Below, piece by piece: positions 1 through 6,057 of a stretch of 6,905 nucleotides of DNA (the stretch's first letter is position 1; every line of letters begins with the position of its first letter). Under the pieces are notes generated by a model. The model made no database searches. It saw only the letters and a program-made list of their open reading frames with translations, and was not told the DNA's origin. The position numbers were made by a program, and so were the translations under genes. This DNA is from Methylopumilus sp003533095 (GTDB lineage: Bacteria; Pseudomonadota; Gammaproteobacteria; Burkholderiales; Methylophilaceae), in assembly GCA_963977845.1 (NCBI GenBank), contig CAXBPZ010000036.1, forward strand, positions 1 to 6,905. The letters are read 5' to 3'.

Positions 1-1
1 T

Positions 2-343
2 GTCACAGCATGTCCTGGTTGTGGCCGTACCACCTCAACTTATTTTCAGGAACTTGCTTTAGAGATTCAAACCTTTTTACGTGAGTCCATGCCCAAATGG
101 AAAGACCAGTACCCAGGGGTTGAAACTATGTCAGTTGCCGTCATGGGTTGTGTGGTGAATGGCCCTGGGGAATCGAAGCTTGCTAACATCGGGATTAGTC
201 TTCCTGGCACGGGTGAAATTCCTGTAGCTCCTGTATTTGTCGATGGTGAGAAAACCGTCACCTTAAAGGGTGACAATATCGCGAATGAATTTAAGGCGAT
301 TGTGATGAACTATGTGGAATCACACTATTCAAAGTTAAAATAA
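2..343 (+). CDS. ispG: IspG (GcpE), 4-hydroxy-3-methylbut-2-enyl diphosphate synthase, C-terminal part (5' partial)
   Basis: The open frame enters from the left edge and encodes the last 113 residues of IspG. This iron-sulfur enzyme makes HMBPP from MEcPP in the non-mevalonate (MEP) isoprenoid pathway in the cytoplasm. Seen: the CPGCGR motif at residues 4-9 of the visible part carries two cluster cysteines, and MGCVVNGPGE (about residues 49-58) carries the third cysteine plus the conserved glutamate that completes the 4Fe-4S ligands. The following GISLPGTGE and APVFVDGEK stretches are typical of the longer proteobacterial (beta-type) IspG; E. coli IspG differs here. The internal ATG at position 89 is not the start, because conserved sequence runs upstream of it. 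Only 5 bases separate its stop from hisS, the usual ispG-hisS pairing. Identity is secure; only the N-terminal TIM-barrel part is missing, because of the window edge. Confidence 0.96.
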   Translation, partial: VTACPGCGRTTSTYFQELALEIQTFLRESMPKWKDQYPGVETMSVAVMGCVVNGPGESKLANIGISLPGTGEIPVAPVFVDGEKTVTLKGDNIANEFKAIVMNYVESHYSKLK

Positions 344-348
344 CAAAC

Positions 349-1614
349 ATGAGTAAAAAATTACAAAGCATTAAAGGTTTTTATGATGTCTTACCTGATA
401 AGACGCCACTCTGGCATTTTGTCGAAGATAAGATTCGTGAAGTTTTAAATCTTTATGCGTATGAAAAAATCAACCTTCCTATCGTTGAACCCACTTCCCT
501 TTTTGTGGATAGTGTGGGCACCCATACCGACATCGTGGAAAAGGAGATGTATTCATGGGTGGACCCTTTAAATGAAGATAAGCTCACCCTGCGCCCTGAA
601 GGTACCGCGGGTTGCGTGAGGGCTGTGATTGAACATAACCTCACCTATAACGGACCTATTCGCTTGTGGTACCAAGGCCCCATGTTTAGGCATGAGAATG
701 TGCAAAAGGGTAGGCAGCGCCAATTTAATCAAGTCGGAGTCGAGGCCTTTGGATGGAGTGACGCCAATATTGATGCCGAACAGATTCTTTTATTAAGTCG
801 TCTTTGGAAAGCGCTTGATATCAAGGATGTCGAGCTTCATATCAACTCCATTGGCGACCCTGAAGATCGATTAACGTATCGATCCGAACTCATTCGTTAC
901 TCTGAAGGGCATATCGATCTTTTAGATGAGGACGCGAAACGTCGACTCCGTCAGAATCCATTGCGGATTCTGGATAGTAAAAATCCCACCATGCAAGCAA
1001 TGATTGAAGGCGCACCAAAACTATCCGACTATTTAAATAGTGAAGCCAAAGCGCACTTTGAAGCTGTCTGTGGCTACCTAAAGGAAGCAGGTATTCCCTT
1101 TAAAATAAATCATCGATTAGTGAGAGGATTGGATTACTACAATCGCACGGTCTATGAGTGGGTCACCAACCGCTTAGGAAGCCAGGGCACCATTGCCGGC
1201 GGTGGCAGATACGATTATCTCATTGAGCGCTTAGGGGGTGACAAGACTCCAGCCTCAGGTTTTGGGATTGGGTTAGAACGCATCATTTTACTTTTAGAAG
1301 ATATGGGGATCATTCTCCAAAACGAACCCAATATTTATCTTGTGAACTTAGGTGATGCCGCTCAAAAATACGCGCTTTCATTATCTGAAACCTTAAGGTC
1401 GCATGGATTAAAGGTGGTTTTAAATTCAGGCGGCAGTAGCTTTAAGTCACAGATGAAGCGTGCGGATAAGAGCGGTGCCGCATTTGCCGTCATCTTAGGT
1501 GACGATGAGATGAAAGAGGGTGTGGCTCAAGTTAAATCTTTAAGAATTGAAAATATTCAAACAAAAATTAAATTTGATGATTTGGCTTCTTTTCTTTTAA
1601 AGCAGGCATCTTAA
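349..1614 (+). CDS. hisS: Histidyl-tRNA synthetase (class II)
   Basis: HisRS charges tRNA-His with histidine using ATP in the cytoplasm and works as a homodimer. At 421 residues it is full length (E. coli about 424). Class II motif 1 lies around residues 44-58. Motif 2 includes LRPEGT (81-86) and FRHE (113-116). The histidine-specific motifs follow: RGLDYY (259-264) and AGGGRYD (283-289). Motif 3 is GFGIGLER (304-311). The anticodon-binding domain occupies roughly residues 325-421. All expected catalytic residues appear present, including the motif 2 arginine R114 and motif 3 arginine R311. The ATG fits the conserved N-terminus (IKGFYDVLP) and comes 5 bases after ispG. There is no clear Shine-Dalgarno sequence, so translation is probably coupled to ispG. 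It is an ordinary housekeeping gene, and no T-box or attenuator is visible in the tiny gap. Confidence 0.98.
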   Translation: MSKKLQSIKGFYDVLPDKTPLWHFVEDKIREVLNLYAYEKINLPIVEPTSLFVDSVGTHTDIVEKEMYSWVDPLNEDKLTLRPEGTAGCVRAVIEHNLTYNGPIRLWYQGPMFRHENVQKGRQRQFNQVGVEAFGWSDANIDAEQILLLSRLWKALDIKDVELHINSIGDPEDRLTYRSELIRYSEGHIDLLDEDAKRRLRQNPLRILDSKNPTMQAMIEGAPKLSDYLNSEAKAHFEAVCGYLKEAGIPFKINHRLVRGLDYYNRTVYEWVTNRLGSQGTIAGGGRYDYLIERLGGDKTPASGFGIGLERIILLLEDMGIILQNEPNIYLVNLGDAAQKYALSLSETLRSHGLKVVLNSGGSSFKSQMKRADKSGAAFAVILGDDEMKEGVAQVKSLRIENIQTKIKFDDLASFLLKQAS

Positions 1615-1622
1615 AAAACACC

Positions 1623-2441
1623 ATGAAAAAAATTTTAGCGGTGAAGCATTTAAAAGTTTTTCCTATTAACGAACCCAATCGTCATTTGGTTAATGATGTT
1701 TCATTTGATCTATACCCTGGCCGCACCACATGTATTGTTGGGGAATCAGGGAGCGGTAAAAGTTTAACGGCTCTTTCCATCATGAAACTTCTATCCTCTC
1801 AACTTAAAGAAACAGGTGATATTGTTTTTGAAGGTCAAAATATCGCGCACTTATCGAATACTGCGATGCGTCAATACCGCGGCAAATCGATGGCGATGAT
1901 TTTTCAAGAACCCATGACATCTTTAAATCCTGTGATCTCTGTTGGGGATCAGATCAAAGAGGCATTAAAAGTACATCTCGATCTAGATAAAAAAAGTTTA
2001 AATAAAAAAGCTGCTTCTCTTTTAAAGGAAGTAGGCATTCCGGAGGACCGACTTTCTAGCTATCCGGATGAGCTTTCGGGAGGTCAAAGGCAACGCATCA
2101 TGATTGCGATGAGTATTGCGTGTGAGCCTTCTATTTTAATTGCAGATGAGCCGACAACTGCTTTGGATGTCACAGTTCAAGCGCAAATCTTAAAGCTCTT
2201 ACAAAACTTAAAAGAAAAAAGACATATGGCGATGCTCTTTATCACGCATGATTTTGGTGTGGTGGAAGAAATTGCAGATGACGTGATTGTGATGTATCAG
2301 GGTCAGATTGTGGAAAAGGGAAGCGTAAAGGAAGTGTTAAAAAGACCTAAGCATGCTTACACCAAAGCGTTACTGAATTGTGTTCCTGATGCGAAAGGCA
2401 TTAAAAAATTAAAGCCTATTCAACATCGTGCCTTTATTTAA
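1623..2441 (+). CDS. Peptide-type ABC transporter ATPase, OppD/DppD-like (first half of a split YejF-like pair)
   Basis: Predicted cytoplasmic ATPase subunit of an oligopeptide/dipeptide-type (nickel/peptide/opine) importer. Seen in its 272 residues: Walker A GESGSGKS (40-47), Q-loop Q95 in FQEPMTSLNP, signature LSGGQ (151-155), Walker B ILIADEP (171-177, catalytic E176), D-loop ALD (180-182) and H-loop H209. FQEPMTSLNP and DEPTTALDVTVQAQI are hallmarks of the OppD/DppD/YejF group. It is shorter than a standalone OppD or DppD (about 320-335) and lacks most of their C-terminal extension with the Cys-rich cluster, so it resembles the N-terminal half of YejF. The next gene encodes the matching second ATPase 11 bases downstream. 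No permease or binding protein is in the window, so the substrate is unknown. The ATG lies 8 bases after hisS in A-rich sequence without a Shine-Dalgarno site. Family is certain, transported substrate is not. Confidence 0.92.
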   Translation: MKKILAVKHLKVFPINEPNRHLVNDVSFDLYPGRTTCIVGESGSGKSLTALSIMKLLSSQLKETGDIVFEGQNIAHLSNTAMRQYRGKSMAMIFQEPMTSLNPVISVGDQIKEALKVHLDLDKKSLNKKAASLLKEVGIPEDRLSSYPDELSGGQRQRIMIAMSIACEPSILIADEPTTALDVTVQAQILKLLQNLKEKRHMAMLFITHDFGVVEEIADDVIVMYQGQIVEKGSVKEVLKRPKHAYTKALLNCVPDAKGIKKLKPIQHRAFI

Positions 2442-2452
2442 TTTAAAAAATC

Positions 2453-3280
2453 ATGGCAAAAAAAACTAATCAACACGAAATACTTTTAGAAGCCAAAGGC
2501 CTTTATAAAACCTATACACAGACGTCCGGATTCTTTGTTAGAAAAACAAGAACGATCAAAGCGTTAAATAATGTGAGTCTCTCGATTAAAAAAGGCGAGA
2601 CTCTAGCGGTCGTGGGTGAATCAGGTAGCGGTAAGTCAACGCTTGCTCGATCTCTGTTACAATTGCAAGCGATTGACGAAGGGTCATTGCGCTTTAAAGG
2701 ACGAGATATGACGTCCTTAAATAAGGTAGATAGTAAGGCCTTAAAACGAAGCATTCAAATGGTGTTTCAAGATCCATATGCCTCCTTAAATCCTCGCATG
2801 AAGATCGAAGAGATTTTAGAAGAGGGCTTAGTCATTCATGATTTGGGGGATAAAAAAAATCGCCTAAAAAAAATACGCGACATGATTAGGAGGGTAGGGT
2901 TATCCGTCAATGATTTAAATAAATACCCGCACCAATTTTCAGGGGGGCAAAGACAGAGAATTGGTATTGCGAGAGCCTTGATTGTGGATCCCGAACTTGT
3001 GATTTGTGATGAGCCCGTTTCAGCGTTAGATGTGTCGATCCAAGCGCAAATTTTATTGTTACTAAAAGAGCTACAAAAAGAATTCAATTTAAGTTATTTA
3101 TTTATTAGTCATGATTTACGAGTGGTACGTCACATGGCAGATGAAATCATCGTGATGCATCAAGGTAGAATTGTGGAACAAGGACAAACGAAAAAAGTCT
3201 ATGAAAAACCAAAAGCGAATTACACACGCGAACTCTTAAATGCAATACCAGGAAAACATTTTAAATTTAAACTAAGTTAA
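2453..3280 (+). CDS. Peptide-type ABC transporter ATPase, OppF/DppF-like (second half of a split YejF-like pair)
   Basis: Second ATPase of the pair, 275 residues, expected to heterodimerise with the upstream protein and drive a peptide-type importer. Seen: Walker A GESGSGKS (55-62), Q-loop Q106 in FQDPYASLNPR, signature FSGGQ (162-166), Walker B LVICDEP (182-188, catalytic E187), D-loop ALD (191-193) and H-loop H220. FQDPYASLNPRM and CDEPVSALDVSIQAQI are the OppF/DppF/YejF C-terminal-half signatures, and the N-terminal GFFVRKTRTIKAL segment matches the linker and strand found there. Both nucleotide sites look catalytically complete. The start is fixed by a TAA at 2444-2446 in the same frame just upstream of the ATG. 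That stop also argues against this being one YejF gene broken by a single sequencing indel. A-runs are frequent (for example around 2850-2870), but the frame stays open. Confidence 0.92.
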   Translation: MAKKTNQHEILLEAKGLYKTYTQTSGFFVRKTRTIKALNNVSLSIKKGETLAVVGESGSGKSTLARSLLQLQAIDEGSLRFKGRDMTSLNKVDSKALKRSIQMVFQDPYASLNPRMKIEEILEEGLVIHDLGDKKNRLKKIRDMIRRVGLSVNDLNKYPHQFSGGQRQRIGIARALIVDPELVICDEPVSALDVSIQAQILLLLKELQKEFNLSYLFISHDLRVVRHMADEIIVMHQGRIVEQGQTKKVYEKPKANYTRELLNAIPGKHFKFKLS

Positions 3281-3288
3281 TTTTTTAT

Positions 3289-3293
3289 AGGGA
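3289..3293 (+). promoter_or_regulatory. Possible ribosome binding site of the YfgM-like gene
   Basis: AGGGA lies 11 bases before the ATG at 3305, in the longest gap between the bacterial genes (24 bases). The spacing is longer than ideal. It is the only recognisable Shine-Dalgarno-like sequence ahead of an intact gene in the bacterial part, where the other genes start 2 to 11 bases after the previous stop. Confidence 0.45.
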
Positions 3294-3304
3294 AATAAAA
3301 AGCT

Positions 3305-3931
3305 ATGGCACTCGATTTAGAAGAACAAGAACAGGTAGACCAACTTAAAGCACTATGGAAGAAGTACGGTGATTACGTCACCCGTGGTGCCATTGCATTT
3401 TTTGTACTCTATGGACTCTTTCAGGGTTGGGGTTATTACCAAAATAAACAATCATTGGCGGCCTCTGAGCTCTATCAGGGCATTACGGTGTTAGATGAAA
3501 AAAATACGAAAGAGATTGTAGAAAAGTCTCAACGCCTCATTGATGAATACAGTGGCACACCTTATGCAGGACGCGCGGCTATTTTATTTGCAAAAGCAAG
3601 CTATCAAGAAGGCCATAAAGATAAAGCCAAAGAGAAATTAGAGTGGGCATCCCGTCACGCTAAAGAATCAGCGACAGAATCGATTGCACTCATTCAATTA
3701 GGTCAAATCTTATTAGAAGAAAAAAAATATGACGAGGCTTTGAAAAAAGCAAACGCTGTCGACAATGAAGGCTATCTTGGTTTATCGAATGATTTAAAGG
3801 GCGACGTGTTAAATGCGATGGGTAAAAAGGAAGACGCTAAGAAAGCTTACCTCGAAGCATTGAAACGATTCGGACCTAAAGATGCTTATGCGAGATTCAC
3901 ACAAGAGAAATTAGAATCGCTCGGAGTGTAA
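3305..3931 (+). CDS. yfgM: YfgM-like inner-membrane TPR protein (Sec-associated chaperone / BamB-partner family)
   Basis: 208 residues, matching the YfgM/TPR_21 family length (E. coli YfgM 206). In E. coli YfgM is a single-pass inner-membrane protein with a periplasmic TPR domain. It associates with SecYEG and PpiD and is linked to periplasmic protein quality control. Seen: a short charged cytoplasmic N-terminus (DLEEQEQVDQLKALWKKYGD), one hydrophobic segment at about residues 27-45, then an all-helical, Lys/Glu/Ala-rich region with TPR-like helix pairs, for example AGRAAILFAKASYQEG (88-103) and the C-terminal helices ending in FTQEKLESLGV. The N-terminal acidic start followed by a Trp-Lys-Tyr-Gly block is typical of the family. 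Its position between hisS and bamB is the conserved proteobacterial location. The TTG start of bamB lies 4 bases after its stop, implying coupled translation. Confidence 0.9.
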   Translation: MALDLEEQEQVDQLKALWKKYGDYVTRGAIAFFVLYGLFQGWGYYQNKQSLAASELYQGITVLDEKNTKEIVEKSQRLIDEYSGTPYAGRAAILFAKASYQEGHKDKAKEKLEWASRHAKESATESIALIQLGQILLEEKKYDEALKKANAVDNEGYLGLSNDLKGDVLNAMGKKEDAKKAYLEALKRFGPKDAYARFTQEKLESLGV

Positions 3932-3935
3932 TCGT

Positions 3936-5108
3936 TTGAATTTTTTTAAACTTTCATTTTTTATTCTTTTATCTTTTGCATTATCTGCTTGCGGCCCCGT
4001 TAAGGATTTTAAAGATCAATTAACTGAGAGTATTGTAGGTCAAGATCCTATTGATCCACCCGCAGATTTAAAGGACATCAAAGCAAAGCTCAATCCTAAA
4101 ATACTGTGGTCATCTAAATTAGGCGGTAGTGAATCGTTTGAATTTTCTCCTGGGATTATTGGGGATGAAGCCTACGCAGCATCGGCAGATGGAAGCTTAG
4201 TTAAAGTTGATTTAAAGACGGGCAAAACGATTTGGAAAATTAATACAGGTGAGAAACTATCAGGTGGTGTCGGTGTGGGTGTGAATGAAGTCACCGTAGG
4301 TACCTCAACCGGATTATTAGTGGCTTATGATTTAAATAGTAAGCTACTCTGGAAGACGAGACTCTCAAGTCAGATATTAAGTGCGCCGACCATTCATGAG
4401 GGTTTAGTGATTGTGAGAACTTCAGATAATCTCATTCATGGTGTGAATGCTAAAGACGGATTAAAGAAGTGGACGTTTTCAAGGGTTGGCCCTCCTTTAA
4501 GTTTACGTTCAAGTGTAGGGGTTGTTGCGAGTGATGGTGTGGTTTACGCAGGATTTCCTGGCGGCAAACTCGCTGCCATTCGCGAAGATAATGGCACACT
4601 TCTTTGGGAAATTACGGTGGCTCAACCTAAGGGTGTGACTGAAATTGAGCGTGCATCGGATGTGACAAGTTCACCCGTGATCGATGGTTTAAATATTTAT
4701 ACCGTCGCTTATCAAGGAAAAATATCAGCGATTGATCGCGTGAATGCAAAAACTTTATGGAGTCGTGATATTTCAAGCTATACGGGTATCAGTATTGATG
4801 GCGCTAGAATTTATTTATCGCATACAGGCGGTGCTGTGTATTCATTAGCGATTGAATCAGGTAAAACCTATTGGCGACAAGGTGATCTCTTAAATCGTAA
4901 ACTCTCGACACCTTTAGGTATGGGAGATTATGTTGCAGTAGGGGATCTTGAAGGTTATATCCATATCCTAGATAAAGAAACCGGCGCCTTTTTAGGTCGC
5001 ATTCGTTTGGATGATGAACCTGTCATGCGCCGACTCGTTGAATTTGAAACGGGTAAATTTTTAGCGCAAACACGTAACGGCGGACTCTACGCCATTTCTA
5101 TTCAATAA
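3936..5108 (+). CDS. bamB: BamB, outer-membrane assembly lipoprotein (beta-propeller)
   Basis: BamB is a periplasmic lipoprotein of the BAM complex that binds BamA and helps insert beta-barrel proteins in the outer membrane. Its 390 residues agree with the family. A lipoprotein signal peptide is clear: hydrophobic residues 4-15, then lipobox L16-S17-A18-C19. Glycine at position 20 rather than aspartate favours outer-membrane sorting. The rest is an eight-bladed PQQ-like propeller, with repeated blade ends of the type GSLVKVDLKTGKTIW (86-100) and GYIHILDKETG (340-350). TEIERASDV (235-243) matches the conserved BamA-contact region of E. coli BamB (TEIDRLSDV), and the C-terminus GGLYAISIQ is the closing blade. 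The start is TTG at 3936: no ATG gives a full signal peptide, and this start leaves a gap of only 4 bases after yfgM. It lies 2 bases before der. Identity is secure. Confidence 0.95.
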   Translation: MNFFKLSFFILLSFALSACGPVKDFKDQLTESIVGQDPIDPPADLKDIKAKLNPKILWSSKLGGSESFEFSPGIIGDEAYAASADGSLVKVDLKTGKTIWKINTGEKLSGGVGVGVNEVTVGTSTGLLVAYDLNSKLLWKTRLSSQILSAPTIHEGLVIVRTSDNLIHGVNAKDGLKKWTFSRVGPPLSLRSSVGVVASDGVVYAGFPGGKLAAIREDNGTLLWEITVAQPKGVTEIERASDVTSSPVIDGLNIYTVAYQGKISAIDRVNAKTLWSRDISSYTGISIDGARIYLSHTGGAVYSLAIESGKTYWRQGDLLNRKLSTPLGMGDYVAVGDLEGYIHILDKETGAFLGRIRLDDEPVMRRLVEFETGKFLAQTRNGGLYAISIQ

Positions 5109-5320
5109 TCATGTTACCCACCATAGCACTTGTTGGCCGACCTAACGTCGGTAAATCGACTTTATTTAATCGCTTAACAAAGTCTCGTGATGCGCTTGTG
5201 GCAGACCTTCCAGGACTCACGCGTGATCGTCATTACGGTCGAGGCTTAGGTGGCGATATGCCCTATATCGTGATCGATACCGGTGGCTTTGAACCATTAA
5301 TTGAAAAAGGTATTCAAAAA

Positions 5321-5345
5321 GAAATGGCAAAAAGTGAAAATCCAG
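5321..5345. other. Junction between bacterial chromosome and T4-like phage DNA
   Basis: Left of about 5332 everything is a bacterial housekeeping operon; right of about 5335 everything is T4-like phage. The breakpoint lies in A-rich sequence (GAAATGGCAAAAAGTGAAAA, 5321-5340) encoding EMAK-SEN. EMAK is still good Der sequence, and SENPEV already fits the phage repeat protein. The exact base cannot be fixed, because a short identical stretch may be shared by both parents. No direct repeat, tRNA, integrase or insertion-sequence end is present here. The precise in-frame fusion is probably chance (one in three). A chimeric assembly or library join is most likely. Confidence 0.85.
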
Positions 5346-5470
5346 AAGTTCAAAAAGCTAATTTGCTTTTCAAAAATCCTCATATTAAACCAGAACACTT
5401 TTCCAAAGCTTTGAATGATGAAGATGCTAGTGTTCGTGGAACAGCAAGATTAGTACAAAAAAGAAAATAA
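5333..5470 (+). pseudogene. 3' end of a phage repeat-protein gene (HEAT/LRV-like NPxxxPEH repeats), 5' part missing
   Basis: These 45 codons, read in the der frame, have no counterpart in Der. They contain one full and one partial copy of a short helical repeat. The full copy runs FKNPHIKPEHFSKALNDED followed by SVRGTA; the partial copy ahead of it retains NPEV. From memory of the family, repeats of the form NPxxTPEHLxKALxDxDxxVRxxA occur in tandem in uncharacterised proteins of T4-like and other large aquatic phages, where they resemble HEAT or leucine-rich-variant solenoids. The basic tail RLVQKRK followed by TAA looks like a natural C-terminus. The next phage gene starts 13 bases later on the same strand, so this was probably the upstream neighbour in the phage genome. 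The function of the full protein is unknown, and it is not expected to be made here except as the Der chimera. Confidence 0.6.
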
Positions 5471-5483
5471 AGAAAGAAATTTA

Positions 5484-6002
5484 ATGTCCAACTCATCTGC
5501 TTGTTCGACACAACCAGAGAATTCTAGCTTTTTACAACCTAATAAGTTTACATTCTCTTTTCCAACATTACCTTTTTTGAAATATTTCTGTCAAACAGTT
5601 AATATTCCTGGTGTGTCAACATCTCCTGTTACTGTTGATAATCCTTTCTCTAATACATATCGTCATGGAGATAAGTTAATGTATGATCAAATGAACTTGT
5701 CAGTAATTGTAGATGAAGACATTCGTGTTTGGGAAGAAACATATAACTGGTTGTTGGCACTAACTTTTCCTTCTGAGTTTCGTCAATATTATCGTAATAC
5801 CAATGGTAGACAGACAGCATATCATGATGGAATTTTGACTATCAATACCAATGCTAATAATCCTAATATACGTTTTAAGTTTGTGAACTGTCATCCTGCA
5901 AGTTTAGGAGGAATAACTTTTTCTGTTCAAGAATCACCACAGACTATTATTACTTCAGACATTATATTTCGGTATGATAGATTTGAAATTGAAAGAATTT
6001 AG
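5484..6002 (+). CDS. T4-like phage structural protein, probable tail-tube (gp19-like) fold
   Basis: 172 residues, with no signal peptide or membrane segment. After a polar N-terminus of about 20 residues there is FTFSFPTLPFLKYFCQTVNIPGV (22-44), then HGDKLMYDQMNLSVIVDEDIRVWEETYNWL (61-90). It ends with a beta-rich region (FKFVNCHPASLGGITF, 131-146) and a final strand FRYDRFEIERI (162-172). This matches the layout of T4 gp19: an early strand followed by a C-x-LPG turn, GDxxFDD, a strand with NDE or DED, a helix with W, and a terminal strand ending in an acidic aromatic motif. That supports a tail-tube, tube-initiator (gp54-like) or related virion component. It is a fold-level reading by eye. 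Similar proteins in marine T4-like genomes are usually annotated only as structural or hypothetical. The ATG follows an AG-rich sequence (AAAGAAAGAAA). It is very AT-rich compared with the bacterial genes, and no T4 late promoter (TATAAATA) is seen upstream. Confidence 0.7.
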   Translation: MSNSSACSTQPENSSFLQPNKFTFSFPTLPFLKYFCQTVNIPGVSTSPVTVDNPFSNTYRHGDKLMYDQMNLSVIVDEDIRVWEETYNWLLALTFPSEFRQYYRNTNGRQTAYHDGILTINTNANNPNIRFKFVNCHPASLGGITFSVQESPQTIITSDIIFRYDRFEIERI

Positions 6003-6031
6003 TTGACAAATACACATTTTTAGTGTATAAT
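6003..6031 (+). promoter_or_regulatory. Perfect-consensus sigma-70 (phage early-type) promoter driving uvsY-uvsW
   Basis: TTGACA at 6003-6008 and TATAAT at 6026-6031 are separated by exactly 17 bases. Both hexamers match the consensus in full and the spacing is optimal. The promoter starts directly after the stop of the upstream structural gene, so transcription should begin near 6038 and read uvsY and uvsW. T4-like phages use strong host-polymerase promoters for early genes, so this would separate early recombination genes from the late structural gene upstream. The start site is predicted, not shown. Confidence 0.85.
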
Positions 6032-6045
6032 GAATTTTTAATTCG

Positions 6046-6051
6046 TGAGGA
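6046..6051 (+). promoter_or_regulatory. Ribosome binding site of uvsY
   Basis: TGAGGA lies 6 bases before the ATG at 6058, a strong Shine-Dalgarno match at good spacing. It fixes the uvsY start and gives an expected 5' leader of only about 20 bases from the predicted promoter. Confidence 0.8.
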
Positions 6052-6057
6052 TATTAT

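Larger units (their letters stand above)
5111..5470 (+). pseudogene. der: Der (EngA) GTPase N-terminal fragment, broken at codon 74 and fused in frame to a phage tail sequence
   Basis: Der is an essential tandem GTPase for 50S ribosome maturation, normally about 440-490 residues with two G domains and a C-terminal KH-like domain. Here the open frame is only 119 residues. Residues 1-74 are typical Der: G1 loop GRPNVGKS (9-16), the DLPGLTRDRHYG switch region (32-43, G2 Thr T37) and G3 DTGG (56-59), then GFEP and a GIQKEMAK helix. At about residue 75 the match stops. The expected continuation (helix, VDGR, NKxD of G4, then the second G domain and the KH domain) is absent. It is replaced by a 45-residue sequence with NPxxKPEH...ALNDED.SVR repeats of phage type. 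The fragment cannot be a working GTPase because it has no G4 or G5. The start ATG lies 2 bases after bamB, the standard bamB-der arrangement. The break is where the window switches from bacterial to phage DNA. Confidence 0.9.

Noticed and set aside
344..348. A regulatory leader or T-box for histidine control of hisS
   Set aside because: Only 5 bases separate ispG and hisS, and no hairpin or His-rich leader is visible.
2430..2460. A single yejF gene broken by a frameshift
   Set aside because: The first gene ends in TAA at 2439-2441 and the second frame has its own TAA at 2444-2446 just before its ATG, so no single indel restores one reading frame. The two genes look genuinely separate.
67..3087. 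Reverse-strand open frames of 63-83 codons at 67-276, 453-644, 2512-2754 and 2836-3087
   Set aside because: Each lies fully inside a conserved forward gene, has no recognisable motif and has no plausible ribosome binding site. They are antisense shadows.
3281..3304. A promoter or terminator in the 24-base gap before the YfgM-like gene
   Set aside because: The T-rich stretch TTTTTTATAG has no preceding stem, and no paired -35/-10 hexamers at proper spacing are seen, so the operon appears to continue through.
3930..4146. A 15-base direct repeat (AATCGTTTGAATTTT) at 3930-3944 and 4132-4146
   Set aside because: One copy spans the bamB start and the other lies within its coding sequence in another frame. 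Two copies in AT-rich sequence, with no further structure, are probably coincidence.
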